NCBI GenBank assembly: GCA_030272585.1
Contig: BSYQ01000002.1
Location: 6,386,001 to 6,450,000 of the forward strand
DNA from: Bryopsis sp. KO-2023
Taxonomy: Eukaryota > Chlorophyta > Ulvophyceae > Bryopsidales > Bryopsidaceae
Length of the DNA: 64,000 bases
Reading direction: 5' to 3'
The position numbers were made by a program, and so were the translations under genes. The notes below the pieces were generated by a model. The model saw only the letters and a program-made list of their open reading frames with translations. It did no database searches and had not been told where the DNA came from. Of the stretch, positions 44,722 through 54,828 are shown one piece after another; the stretch's first letter is position 1; the number at the start of each line of letters is the position of its first letter.

Positions 44722-44961
44722 AGGATACAAGGATACAAGGATTACAAGTTGCGTAGGGCAAACCGCCCTGTTGCAACGACATACATGAGTGAATCGTGTC
44801 CCAACGTTCGAAGCAAGGCAAAAGCCTCTGAATGTAATCAACTCCTAAATGAACAAAATCTCCTAAAACAAAAAAGTTCCAACGTCTCTGAAACCAGAAA
44901 TCCCCAATCGAAACTCAAGAAAGAGCCCAAACGTCAAAACATAAAACCAAACACAAGAATC
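44722..44961 (-). mobile_element. 5'-truncated LINE (family 1, GGATACAA tail), 240 bp
   Basis: 3' UTR only, minus orientation, tail made of AAGGATAC units. Exact GGTTAGGACA duplications flank it (44,712-44,721 and 44,962-44,971). Diagnostic bases agree with the 48.3-kb and 57.4-kb copies, not with the 47-kb copy. Confidence 0.88.
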
Positions 44962-44971
44962 GGTTAGGACA

Positions 44972-46615
44972 CCCCAGGAAGCCGATGTTTATTAAGTAGA
45001 TGATTAAGGAAAAACAAATATTTCAATAAATGGTACTTCCTTCAAAACTTGCTCTTTTCCAAGGGACGGCCCTGAATCGTACAAAATCCAAAACCTCACC
45101 AAGATTTGTTTGAACAAATATAGAACACTAGAGAATTGACACTCATCACCTTTGAGAAACATTCATCAAAAAACGATTCACTTCAACTTACAATCAAAAA
45201 GAAATATTCATCAAAACAACAATGCTCTGGACTTTCTCCTTCTTCAAGTGACCCCTCAGACAAAGAGACAACCCCTTTGTTTCGATATTCCATCTTTGAA
45301 GAGAAGGCGGGTTGTACAAAAAACAAAGAAACAGAGCAACAAAACAGAAAAACCGTTCAAAAGGCTTAAAATCTTATCAACCAAACCCATCGTAGGATAG
45401 TTGCAACAACTGCCGTAACATTAGTACAACTTTTTTTTTTTTTATCTGTTGCAAATTGATTGAAACTTGAACACCACTGAAAATGCCACATCAAACAACA
45501 GTTCAAACCCTATCAATGTTTAAAAAAAAAGCTTGATCAATGCTTCCCTTGTGTCTTCCACGGAGCAATGTTTGAAAATCAGGTCCCCAGGAGTATTATC
45601 ATCTTTGTCTCTCTCATCGTTTCTCGCCCCTTGCAATAAAAACACACTAAAAATAAACAAATATGATCTCTGCCCGCGAAAACGCATCACTGGGGGAAGC
45701 TATTCTTTTAGGAATCAACCTTGAAAGGCAAACAAAATAATCTCGTTGATTGAAAAGAAAATCATAGTTTCTTTAAAAAACAATTGACATGAATGGCTTG
45801 CAAAATCGCCTTGCAACTGACTTTCGGCAGCCGACATGGATGCTCGATTATTGCACATGCTACCATCAGATTAAACCAATTTCCCACCGCCTCCATTGCA
45901 CTCATGGAGTTTCCTTTGTGTAACTTCTGGAAGTTCCTTTTCGCGCATCTGTGTTGGAAAGTTTGTTTTGTTCCATCGCAATCAAGACTCTGATGAAATA
46001 TCTGATGTTGCTACACGTCAGTCATCTGAGCTGGGTTGAACCAGTACCACCCAGGCCACAACACTTCTTCATCCTTCGATTTATGCCGATGGATCACTTG
46101 AGTTCTGTCTGAAAAAGTTGGTCTGATTCTGAAGTTCCGAAAGTTTCTAGAAGAATTCGGGTAGGGCTGAAAGGATTAAATAGAGGAAAAAGAAGAACCC
46201 CAGAAAATTAGTCTCCTGGTTATCTGAAGTAGACCAGAGCTTCAGAGTGGCTAAACCTTTTGAAGTAAAAGGGAGGGTGGTGGGCCTTTCCCTTAGGGGT
46301 TTCCACTCCGAGGAGCCCTCCTCTGATTCTCTTGTGTTTAGTTACTCCAGGCTCGTTTTCAGAGTCTCCTTAGGACACGGTCTCTTAGCGACCGTCCTCC
46401 GGGGAACTCCACTTTCTGTCTCGGTCGCAGGAGCAAGGCCCTCTTAGCTGTCTCCTTTGACTTCGACTCGTCTCTCTCTTTTCAAGTGCCTGGTCTTAGG
46501 CTTTTTGTTATTAGTGAGGTTTGATACTGTGACGTTCGGATTGCGATGTTTCATTGTGTGCGACTGGTCTTAGCCGACTTCTTGGGTGACGACAATCTAT
46601 TGAGTCGCTGCGTTT
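44972..46615. other. No gene recognised
   Basis: A/T-rich DNA to about 46,000. The frame at 45,152-45,400 is basic but has no motif. From 46,200 the base composition shifts to that of LINE sequence, so this may be 5' LINE flank. Confidence 0.35.
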
Positions 46616-47718
46616 AGATACCGTAGTTTTACGTCTTCCGACGAGGGCGCTGAAAAATTTCGTGTATTTGGAGTGTGGTGTTTTGCCGGTCACGTTTTAT
46701 TTGTACCAGAATGCGTTGAAGTTTTGGAATCGACTGATGCAATTGCCGGCGACGCATCCCACGCGGGCGATGCTGTTCTGGTTGCGTGGTCAGCCGGATT
46801 CTCGGCGTTCTTTGTGGGTCCAGTTTCGTGATATGGTGAGACGCTTTGTTCCACAGTTCGATGGGTTTGTGGAGGTGGACGTGGCGACCTGGGCGCGTGC
46901 CTATAAGGCTGATATTGTGGGTCAGTTGCGTTCTCGACATCCGCGTATCGTGGCGTATTACAATCGGTTCAAACCGACGTTTTGTTTCACAAACGCATTG
47001 TCTTCTTTTACGGATTTGGGTTTGCGTACGACTTGGGTGCGTTTTCGGGCTCGTCTTCACGGTTTGGAGATCGATGCTGTGGACTTGAGTAATAGAGACG
47101 TGCCTTTGAACGAGAGGTATTGTCCGTTTTGTTTGGACGCGGGGGTTTCGACGCCTGAAAACGAGGTGCAGTTTCTTTTTGCTTGTCCGCTTTATGTGCG
47201 GTTGCGTGTGACCTCGATCGTGGAAGAGAGTCGTGGCTCTCTGTTTCGTTTGTTTAATTGTCCGGGGCAGATTCGTGTGGCTGTTTATATTCGCCGGGCG
47301 CTCGCCTTGCGTAGGGAGTGGTTGGACGCTCGTTCGTAGTGGGCTTGTCGCGACTGGTGGTGTTTGTTTTTCGTTGTTCTGGATGTTTCGTTTGATGGGG
47401 AAGTTGGTGTTCTTTGTTGTTTGCTTTGTTTGTTGGGCGCTCGCTCTGGGTTTCTGAGTTGGAAGCGACCGATTCTTGTGTTTGGTTTTATGTTTTGACG
47501 TTTGGGCTCTTTCTTGAGTTTCGATTGGGGATTTCTGGTTTCAGCGACGTTGGAACTTTTTTGTTTTAGGAGATTTTGTTCATTTAGGAGTTGATTACAC
47601 TCAGAGGCTTTTGCCTTGCTTCGAACGTTGGGACACAATTCACTCATGTATGTCGTTGCAACAGGGCGGTTTGCCCTACGCAACTTGTAATTCTGTTTCT
47701 GTTTCTGTTTCAAAAAGA
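46616..47718 (+). mobile_element. 5'-truncated LINE (family 1, TTCTGT tail)
   Basis: It starts within the reverse-transcriptase C-terminal region (TTTTACGTCTTCCGACGAG), continues through the end of ORF2 and a 340-bp 3' UTR, and ends in three TTCTGT units. It matches the LINE at 62.9-64 kb over the shared part. No target duplication was identified. Confidence 0.8.
46662..47339 (+). CDS. LINE ORF2 C-terminus
   Basis: About 225 residues: the region after the RT thumb, then a CPFC...E....FLFACPLY zinc-knuckle-like motif near residue 160, ending RREWLDARS. In the related family-2 protein the knuckle is CPYC...ERHFLFFCP. Here the usual His is Gln. The reverse-transcriptase core is missing, so this copy is dead. 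Confidence 0.75.
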   Translation: MYLECGVLPVTFYLYQNALKFWNRLMQLPATHPTRAMLFWLRGQPDSRRSLWVQFRDMVRRFVPQFDGFVEVDVATWARAYKADIVGQLRSRHPRIVAYYNRFKPTFCFTNALSSFTDLGLRTTWVRFRARLHGLEIDAVDLSNRDVPLNERYCPFCLDAGVSTPENEVQFLFACPLYVRLRVTSIVEESRGSLFRLFNCPGQIRVAVYIRRALALRREWLDARS

Positions 47719-47943
47719 AAATAATCACCGAAAGAGACGAGCGAGGAACAAATCCTCCAACCCGTGCCAGCCCAGACCAAGCATAACAACAACATAAGCA
47801 GAACCGAAGAAAAATCCAGCGAGGAACATTTATCCAACATAACGCAATCAAGATAGCAATAAACCGAAACCAATCACAAGACGATACTGAGCAAACCCAT
47901 TGCAAAAAGCCACCAACCCAGCAGAAAATGGAAGAAAACCATG

Positions 47944-48953
47944 CTATGGATTGTCTCGAGCAAGAACCGAAAGAAGGTTGTCCAACTGAACATTCACACT
48001 GCGCATCTGTTCCACCAATTCCTGTTTGCAGATATCAAGCTCAGACTTAGCTTGCTCTAATTCCTCAGAAGGAACGTGATCCTCAAGATCACGTATCATC
48101 TGGTCACACTGCGCAAGACGCGATTCCATTCTCGTTTTCACAGCACGACAACAATCCACAGCAGAAGCAGCCAATCCAAGAAAGCCATCCTCAGTAACAG
48201 CAACTGTCGAGGAACAAGCAGCATCAGCACCCGGAACAGCAGGAGAAACCACAGCAGCAGGGGCAGCAACAGCACAATCCAAAGCAAAAGGAGGCAATGC
48301 AAGGGGAGAGTCGTGGCTCTCTATTTCGTTTGTTTAATTGTCCGGGGCAGGTTCGTGTGGCTGTTTATATTCGCCGGGCGCTCGCCTTGCGTAGGGAGTG
48401 GTTGGACGCTCGTTCGTAGTGGGCTTGTAGCGCCTGGTGGTGTTTGTTTTTCGTTGTTCTGGATGTTTCGTTTGATGGGGAAGTTGGTGTTCTTCGTTGT
48501 TTGCTTTGTTTGTTGGGCGCTCGCTCCGGGTTTCTGAGTTGGAAGCGACCGATTCTTGTGTTTGGTTTTATGTTTTGACGTTTGGGCTCTTTCTTGAGTT
48601 TCGATTGGGGATTTCTGGTTTCAGAGACGTTGGAACTTTTTTGTTTTAGGAGATTTTGTTCATTTAGGAGTTGATTACATTCAGAGGCTTTTGCCTTGCT
48701 TCGAACGTTGGGACACGATTCACTCATGTATGTCGTTGCAACAGGGCGGTTTGCCCTACGCAACTTGTAATCCTTGTATCCTTGTATCCAATGCAAGGCA
48801 CTCAGAGGCAGCCTCAGCAACAACAGCAGTCGAGGAATCAACAGCAACAGGGGCTGAAGCGCCACAATCCACAGCCACATGTCCACGTGCCCCACAGACG
48901 TAGCATTTTGCTCGAGAACGACGAGGCTGACGAGGCATCACGAATGACGTCAC
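47944..48953 (-). pseudogene. CCHC zinc-knuckle / coiled-coil (gag-like) ORF split by a LINE
   Basis: The minus-strand frame opens near 48,953 with basic residues, then a CCHC knuckle (CYVCGARGHVAVDC) and an Ala/Val-rich stretch. It is interrupted at 48,304 by a 484-bp LINE. It resumes as PPFALDCAVAAPAAVV, goes into a coiled coil (LAQCDQMIRDLEDHV...), and stops at 47,944. Skipping the LINE and one target copy keeps the frame. It resembles the nucleic-acid-binding ORF of a retroelement (LINE ORF1 or gag). I cannot tell which. Confidence 0.6.
48305..48788 (+). mobile_element. 5'-truncated LINE (family 1, CCTTGTAT tail), 484 bp
   Basis: It carries the end of ORF2, the 3' UTR and a TCCTTGTATCCTTGTATCC tail, between exact CAATGCAAGG duplications (48,295-48,304; 48,789-48,798). 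It is inserted in a zinc-knuckle ORF. Confidence 0.9.
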
Positions 48954-49028
48954 GGCACGTCACGGTTGACTTCCAGACAGGTCAATTCGAGGGGGTGCTG
49001 CCACGCGCCAAGTGACCCAAGAAAGCTC

Positions 49029-49230
49029 GACGAAAAAACGAAACCAAGGCGCACCAAGAGCGCAACAAACGAATCAAGCAGAAACCCTCTAAAAACAGTC
49101 GACTGAAAAAACGAAACCAGGCGCACCACAAGCGCAGCAAACCAATCAAGCAAAAACCCTCTCAAAACAGTCGACTGAAAAAACCGAAACCGGGCGCACC
49201 ACAAGCGCAGCAAACCAATCAAACAGAAAA
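49029..49230. repeat. 70-bp tandem repeat, three copies
   Basis: Units contain GACTGAAAAAACGAAACCAG, GGCGCACCACAAGCGCAGC and AAACCCTCTCAAAACAGTC. Confidence 0.8.
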
Positions 49231-49479
49231 AAAAAATAAAAAAATCGGGCCACTAGGGCGGCCCGAGTTCGAACCTTTCTCTCGAATTGTGATGAATGAA
49301 GCGCAAGAGAATGAATACAAGCGTGGACTGATCAGATGCGCCAGAGAGGTCGTAGTCGCTGGTGGTGGGGGCCCCCCGCCGGCGAGGTTTTGTTTTTACT
49401 TTTACTTTTTTTTGGGGGGATTTTCATGCATGTTGGTGGCTGGTTATGTTATGTTATGGCTGGTCAGGGTGTGGATAGC

Positions 49480-49610
49480 CCCTCGGAAGGGACGTCAGGG
49501 ACGTCAGTCAGACTGACTGTTGGGTGCAGCCAAAACCAGCTCAAGGTGGTTGGAAAAGGTGGGCGGTGACCGTGTGGTTTCTGGTTGAAGCTGCACCCAC
49601 AGTCTGATGA
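49480..49610. mobile_element. MITE-like repeat, copy 2
   Basis: Reverse complement of 39,113-39,260. Imperfect inverted ends GACTGTTGGGTGCAGCC and GCTGCACCCACAGTC. A related GACGTCAAGGACGTCA motif occurs near 62,587. Confidence 0.55.
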
Positions 49611-49839
49611 TCGATCCTGAGGTTTGGGTTCACTTTGGCTTGGGGCTTTCTTGTTGTTTTTGAAAAGTGGGTTGGTGCAATTGCACACCAATCACCAAGG
49701 GGCTCCTGGCTGCTTGGCTTTCTTTCCAAACAGATTTCAATCTTTCCAAACACAACCAAAAACATCCATGAAAACAGAACCAGAAGCATCCAAGAAAACA
49801 CAGAGTCACTGAAAACAAAAGCACTTTGCTAGGGAGGTG

Positions 49840-50555
49840 GTGGGATGAGAAATCCAGGATATGGTGCGCCGATTTGCTCCTGGATTCGATGGATCTGGAG
49901 AAGTGGACCTTGCGTCGTGGACCGCGGCGTATAAGGCGGACATTGTGGCTCGTCTTCGTTCGGGACATCCTCGTATTGTTGCGTTTTACAACGTGTTCAA
50001 GCCGGTGTTCGGCTACTCGAGAGCGCTGTCTTCTTTCGAGGATGTGGGGCTGCGGACGGTGTGGGTGCGTTTTCGTGCGCGTTTGCACGGTTTGGAGATC
50101 GACGTGGCGGATCTGCTACGGAGGGATGTGCCTTTGCACGAGCGTTTCTGTCCTTATTGTTTGTCGCAAGGCAACAGGACGGCTGAGAACGAGCGGCATT
50201 TCCTGTTCTTTTGTCCGTTGTATTCTGGTTTGCGTGTGGGATCGGTTGTGTCTGAATCGGGGTTTTCGTTGCGTCGTTTGTTCAATTTGCCGGGTCAGTA
50301 TCGGGTGGCTGTTTACCTTCGTCGGGCGTTGGATTTTCGAGCTCAGTGGCTTGAGGCTCAGCCGTGACGTGGTTTTTGTTTGTTTGTTTTGTGTTTGTTT
50401 GTTTCGTTTTGTTTGTTGGTCGTTTGTGGTGGGCGTTTGACAGTAGTTTTCGCTCTCCTTTTGGTTGTTGCTTGGTGTTCCGGGTTTCGTTTTCTTGGGA
50501 ACAGGGCGGATTGGCCCTTCGCAACATGTAATTTCTGTTTCTGTTTCTGTTTCTT
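49840..50555 (+). mobile_element. 5'-truncated LINE (family 2)
   Basis: ORF2 C-terminus and a short 3' UTR, ending GGATTGGCCCTTCGCAACA followed by TTCTGT units. About 75 percent similar to family 1 at protein level. The 5' boundary lies near 49,840 but is not sharply defined. Confidence 0.7.
49861..50367 (+). CDS. LINE family 2 ORF2 C-terminus
   Basis: 168 residues ending LDFRAQWLEAQP, with an intact CPYC...NERHFLFFCPLY knuckle in the second half. This is the domain found after RT in many non-LTR elements, which helps bind template RNA. The RT catalytic core is absent. Confidence 0.75.
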   Translation: MVRRFAPGFDGSGEVDLASWTAAYKADIVARLRSGHPRIVAFYNVFKPVFGYSRALSSFEDVGLRTVWVRFRARLHGLEIDVADLLRRDVPLHERFCPYCLSQGNRTAENERHFLFFCPLYSGLRVGSVVSESGFSLRRLFNLPGQYRVAVYLRRALDFRAQWLEAQP

Positions 50556-50755
50556 TTTCTTGGGAACGTTTTTTGGCAATACTTTCTGATACATTGATTC
50601 CTTAGTGATGGGTCTCTCGTTGATTGTACTGGGGTTTTATTGGAGACTTCATCTTCTGTGGACTTTTGGACATGGCTGAGACATTGTATGTGGTTGCAAC
50701 AGGGCGGATTGGCCCTTCGCAACATGTAATTTCTGTTTCTGTTTCTGTTTCTGGT
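50556..50755 (+). mobile_element. LINE family 2 3' end (200 bp)
   Basis: Matches the 39.57-kb copy and ends with TTCTGT units. It sits directly between another LINE tail and the first DIRS-like copy, so two LINE ends are in tandem. Confidence 0.75.
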
Positions 50756-51737
50756 TTATTGGAGCGACCAAATCATTGACATCGGTCTGGAGCGAACGAT
50801 GATTTTGGTTTCGCAATGTTTGGAAACAATGGAACAGTTTTGCACGTTGGGCACAAGGAAACAACTGGGGATCCCGTTCCAACCGTGTGGCAAAGTCCTC
50901 TTAACGAGAACAAAGAGGCGAATTTTATTTTTGGTTCCGTATCGTGGGGAGACTTTGGAGCATTCCGACGCTCAGGAACAGGAGTGGCGGTGCTGGTTTC
51001 TGCTGATACCTTCAAGTCCAGTGGAACTCTGAAGTGCAGCAGCGCCACCTCCACATTTTATTCGATATCGAGCATGCTGTAGCTCTTTTGGGCACAACTT
51101 GCTGATACTCACGTCGATGGTCAAACAGAAACAGAAACAGAAACAGAAATTACATCGATGGTCAATGGGCTGCTGACCGGGTGAACATGCAACTGCAAAG
51201 GAGGATGGACTCCATGCATTCCCGGCAACAACACAGGAGAGGTGTCTGGAGGCTCTGACCGATGGTACCACTATCGAGGTGTGGCACGACGTGTTGTTGT
51301 GCACTCAAATGTTTCTGTTATTGATGGCGTTTGTCTGGCGAGGCAACCTTCATAATAGGAGACAACAATAAAACGAGGAAGCCTTGTGCGAAAACGAGAC
51401 GCGGCTCTCTAGAATTATGCCTCTGGCGATCGGATGAGCTACCAGCTCTGAGGGAGGGGCTGCAGCAGCAGTCAATACGGACATTCCAGGTGGAGGGTCC
51501 ACGTTTGGGTTCATTGGAGCGGGGTCTCCCATGTGGCTTAACAGAACGTGGAGTTGACGGCGCCTGCAGGCCCCTGGGGCCCCCGCTTGTTCGCGGGATC
51601 GAAGGCATCTTCCGCTGTGCTGGTGAGCGAGGACTCCCTGTCACCATCACGAGCATCGATGGTTATGGGGCAAAATGATTCTATCAGAACAATGGCTGTG
51701 TTTATTGGGACAATTCTGGTTTTTATTTTAAGATGTT
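50756..51737 (+). mobile_element. DIRS-like element, partial copy A
   Basis: It matches the 191-residue ORF and the 3' region of the copy at 54.5-56.4 kb, but with more differences and a broken frame. It ends in the 138-bp terminal repeat at a sharp junction with inverted copy B. A 30-nt LINE tail is inserted at 51,125. Confidence 0.65.
51125..51154 (-). mobile_element. 30-nt LINE-tail micro-insertion, empty site present in window
   Basis: ACAG plus AAACAG units and AAATTACA lie between exact TCGATGGTCAA copies (51,114-51,124; 51,155-51,165). The equivalent sequence in copy C (about 55,189-55,199) has one TCGATGGTCAA and no insert. Confidence 0.9.
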
Positions 51738-52748
51738 GTTTATGACGGAAAATCGTTGGGGCAGTCCCACCCAAGAACACAGACACACATGAACACTAGA
51801 TAATAAAATACAACATCTTAAAATAAAAACCAGAATTGTCCCAATAAACACAGCCATTGTTTTGATAGAATCATTTTGCCTTCTCAAAGAAGAATATCCC
51901 AGTTTGGCTTTTCGGAGCCAGAGAGCGACAAAAACCCATAAAATCCATAAAAACCCATTTATCCAAACTTCCTAATGTAATTCAAAAAGCCGATAGACCG
52001 GGCGGGTGGGTGGGAGAGCAGAAAAGTGAATAGCAAAACAAATGGCCCGCTTATATCCTTGCTGTGCAGCACTACAGTCGTACAGCGGTGCTGTGCTGTG
52101 CATTGTAATGCTGCAATCAGAACCGCACAAACTAAATGTCTGACTGCCACCCTGGCAGCACCAGAACCACCGAATACGCACATCAAATCCTGACCACTCA
52201 AACGAGTACAGCTAAGCCAAGTACCTCCACAATCACGAAACTACCCGCCCTGTGCCCAACTGCCGCATAAACTTTTCAACTGACGTTGAAGACATTTATG
52301 ACGGAAAATCGTTGGGGCAGTCCCACCCAAGAACACAGACACACATGAACACTAGATAATAAAATACAACATCTTAAAATAAAAACCAGAATTGTCCCAA
52401 TAAACACAGCCATTGTTTTGATAGAATCATTTTGCCCCATAACCATCGATGCGCGTGATGGGGGCAGGGAGTCCTCGCTCACCAGCACAGCGGAAGATGC
52501 CTTCGATCCCGCGAACAAGCGGGGGCCCAAGGGGTCGGCAGGCGCCGTCAAGTCCACGTTCGGTTAAGCCACCTGGAAGAACCCGCTCCAATGAACCCGA
52601 ACGTGGACCCTCTACCTGGGATGTCCGTATTGACTGCTGCTGTAGCCCCTCCCTCAGAGCTGGTAGCTCATCCAATCGCCAGAGGCATAATTCTAGAAAA
52701 CGTGGGCCACGAGAGCCTCATTGCTTTCCCGCACATGGCCTCCTTGTT

Positions 52749-53324
52749 TTATTGTTTCCTCCTATTACCAAGAATGCCTCGCCGGGCAAATGCCATCGAT
52801 AGCAGAAACATTAAAATGCACAACAACACGTCGTGCCACACCTCGATAGTGGTATCATCGGTCAGAGCTGCCAAATACCTCCAGTATGGCTGCCGGGAAC
52901 GCGTGGAGTCCATCCTCCGTTGCAGTTGCATGTTCACCCGGTCAGCAGCCCATTGACCATCGACGTGATTATCAGCAAGTTGTACCCAAAAGAGCCACAT
53001 CAGGCTCGATATCGAATAAAATGTGGAGGTGGCGCTGCTGCACTTCAGAGTGCCACTGGACTTGAACGTATCAGCAGAAACCAGCACCGCCCCTCCTGTT
53101 CCTGAGCGTCGGAATGCTCCAAAGTCTTCCCCACGATACGGAACCAAAAATTTTGCCTCTTTCTTCTCGTTAAGAGGACTTTGCCACACTGTTGGAACGG
53201 GATCCCCAGTTGTTGCCTCGTGCCCAAACGTGCAAAACTGTTCCATTGTTTCCAACCACTGCGAAAGCAAAATCACCTGTCGCTCCAGATCGATGTCGAT
53301 GATTTTGTCGCACCAATAAACCAA
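52749..53324 (-). CDS. DIRS-like element ORF, 191 aa (copy B)
   Basis: Identical at protein level to the ORF at 54,829-55,404. Trp-rich beginning (MVYWCDKIIDIDLE), ending in a hydrophobic stretch (LLCILMFLLSMAFARRG) that could be a membrane segment. No known domain was recognised. Confidence 0.45.
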   Translation of the reverse strand: MVYWCDKIIDIDLERQVILLSQWLETMEQFCTFGHEATTGDPVPTVWQSPLNEKKEAKFLVPYRGEDFGAFRRSGTGGAVLVSADTFKSSGTLKCSSATSTFYSISSLMWLFWVQLADNHVDGQWAADRVNMQLQRRMDSTRSRQPYWRYLAALTDDTTIEVWHDVLLCILMFLLSMAFARRGILGNRRKQ

Positions 53325-53336
53325 AAAACCAACAGG

Positions 53337-54080
53337 TTACCATCCTGGCAAACCCGTCTTGAAAACGCTCCAGCGCCAATAGCTCGCGCCTGGAGGTGTT
53401 TGCCCTCCGAATCTCCCGGGCAGGATCGTCGCCGCATTGGGATTCAGAACTGTGATCAGAGTTGCCTCAGCCATCAGGTCTTGATGCCACCATCGGTCCA
53501 ACCAACGTGGCACCAACAGCAGGCATGGGAGGGAGTGCTCCAGAAGGTGCTTCACTACTTCTGGAACGTTCTCGATGGGAGGGAACACCCAGTTCCTCTC
53601 CGCCCTCCACAGGTCCAACCTCTGATTCATGCAATTCGTCCCCTCCGTCCCTGGCTCGCGATCCAGACTGTTGAATCTCCCAAGCTGTCGTGTACCCAAC
53701 GAGGCAAAGCGGTCGATCGTCAGATGAAACCGCTCCTGCAGCTTCTCGAAGATCTTCGGGTTCAACCTGTACTCTTGCTTCTCCGAAAGCCGCGACAGCG
53801 CATCGGGGTACACGTTCTGAGCGCTGGGAATCCACTCCACTTGGAAATCAATGTTCATGGCTTCCAATAGCCAATAGAGCCGCTTGTACTCCTGGAACAA
53901 CGGACTCGAACGCGAACATTGACTCCGTAATATGGCAGCAATCACCTGACTGTCGGTGATGCACTTCAAACGCCGATCCCTGATCTTGTCTTTGAAGGCC
54001 TTGACTGCCAAACCCACTGCTTGCAGCTCTCGTAGGTTTATATGCTCTTCCCCCGTCCAGAATCCTGCCGCCAAAGCCAT
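53337..54080 (-). CDS. Retroelement RNase H plus DIRS-type C-terminal domain
   Basis: About 247 residues. RNase H motifs: INLRELQAVGLAVKAF, then ITDSQVIAAIL and EWIPSAQNVYPDALSRL. Next comes TIDRFASLGTRQLGRF...VFPPIENVPEVVKHLL...LLLVPRWLDRWW, the pattern that follows RNase H in DIRS-order (tyrosine-recombinase) retrotransposons and is related to DNA-adenine methylases. The RT domain is cut off by LINE sequence, and no tyrosine recombinase was found. Class assignment rests on motif order remembered for the family. Confidence 0.6.
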   Translation of the reverse strand: MALAAGFWTGEEHINLRELQAVGLAVKAFKDKIRDRRLKCITDSQVIAAILRSQCSRSSPLFQEYKRLYWLLEAMNIDFQVEWIPSAQNVYPDALSRLSEKQEYRLNPKIFEKLQERFHLTIDRFASLGTRQLGRFNSLDREPGTEGTNCMNQRLDLWRAERNWVFPPIENVPEVVKHLLEHSLPCLLLVPRWLDRWWHQDLMAEATLITVLNPNAATILPGRFGGQTPPGASYWRWSVFKTGLPGW

Positions 54081-54087
54081 CGGTGGG

Positions 54088-54114
54088 ACTTGTAATTCTG
54101 TTTCTGTTTCTGTT
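54088..54114 (+). mobile_element. 27-nt LINE-tail micro-insertion
   Basis: ACTTGTAATTCTG plus TTTCTG units between exact ATCGGTGGG copies (54,079-54,087; 54,115-54,123), inside the RNase H coding region of copy B, in frame (27 is a multiple of three). Confidence 0.85.
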
Positions 54115-54139
54115 ATCGGTGGGGCGTCCTCCGAAGCCT

Positions 54140-54519
54140 TCTCGTTCGTAGTGGGCTTGTCGCGACTGGTGGTGTTTGTTTTTCGTTGTTCTGGATGTTT
54201 CGTTTGATGGGGAAGTTGGTGTTCTTTGTTGTTTGCTTTGTTTGTTGGGCGCTCGCTCTGGGTTTCTGAGTTGGAAGCGACCGATTCTTGTGTTTGGTTT
54301 TATGTTTTGACGTTTGGGCTCTTTCTTGAGTTTCGATTGGGGATTTCTGGTTTCAGCGACGTTGGAACTTTTTTGTTTTAGGAGATTTTGTTCATTTAGG
54401 AGTTGATTACACTCAGAGGCTTTTGCCTTGCTTCGAACGTTGGGACACAATTCACTCATGTATGTCGTTGCAACAGGGCGGTTTGCCCTACGCAACTTGT
54501 AATTCTGTTTCTGTTTCTG
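54140..54519 (+). mobile_element. 5'-truncated LINE (family 1, TTCTGT tail) at palindrome centre
   Basis: From CTCGTTCGTAGTGGGC through the 3' UTR to the TTCTGT tail. On its left the DIRS-like element runs minus, on its right plus. No target duplication is seen, as expected if a rearrangement accompanied insertion. Confidence 0.8.
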
Positions 54520-54828
54520 AATCAGAGCTTGGACCTGTGGAGGGCGGAGAGGAACTGGGTGTTCCCTCCCATCGAGAACGTTCCAGAAGTAGTGAAGCAC
54601 CTTCTGGAGCACTCCCTCCCATGCCTGCTGTTGGTGCCACGTTGGTTGGACCGATGGTGGCATCAAGACCTGATGGCTGAGGCAACTCTGATCACAGTTC
54701 TGAATCCCAATGCGGCGACGATCTTGCCCGGGAGATTCGGAGGGCAAACACCTCCAGGCGCCAGTTATTGGCGCTGGAGCGTTTTCAAGACGGGGACTGG
54801 TTTGCCAGGATGGTAACCCGTTGGTTTT

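Larger units (their letters stand above)
51738..54138 (-). mobile_element. DIRS-like element, copy B (inverted)
   Basis: On the minus strand, from 54,138: RNase H, a DIRS-type C-terminal domain, the 191-residue ORF, a conserved 3' region, then two 138-bp repeats bracketing 420 bp. From 53,635 to 51,738 it is the near-exact inverse of copy C, making a palindrome. Confidence 0.65.

Noticed and set aside
54140-54519. Target-site duplication for the central LINE
   Set aside because: The flanks are unrelated (opposite-facing DIRS-like copies), so no duplication could be shown.
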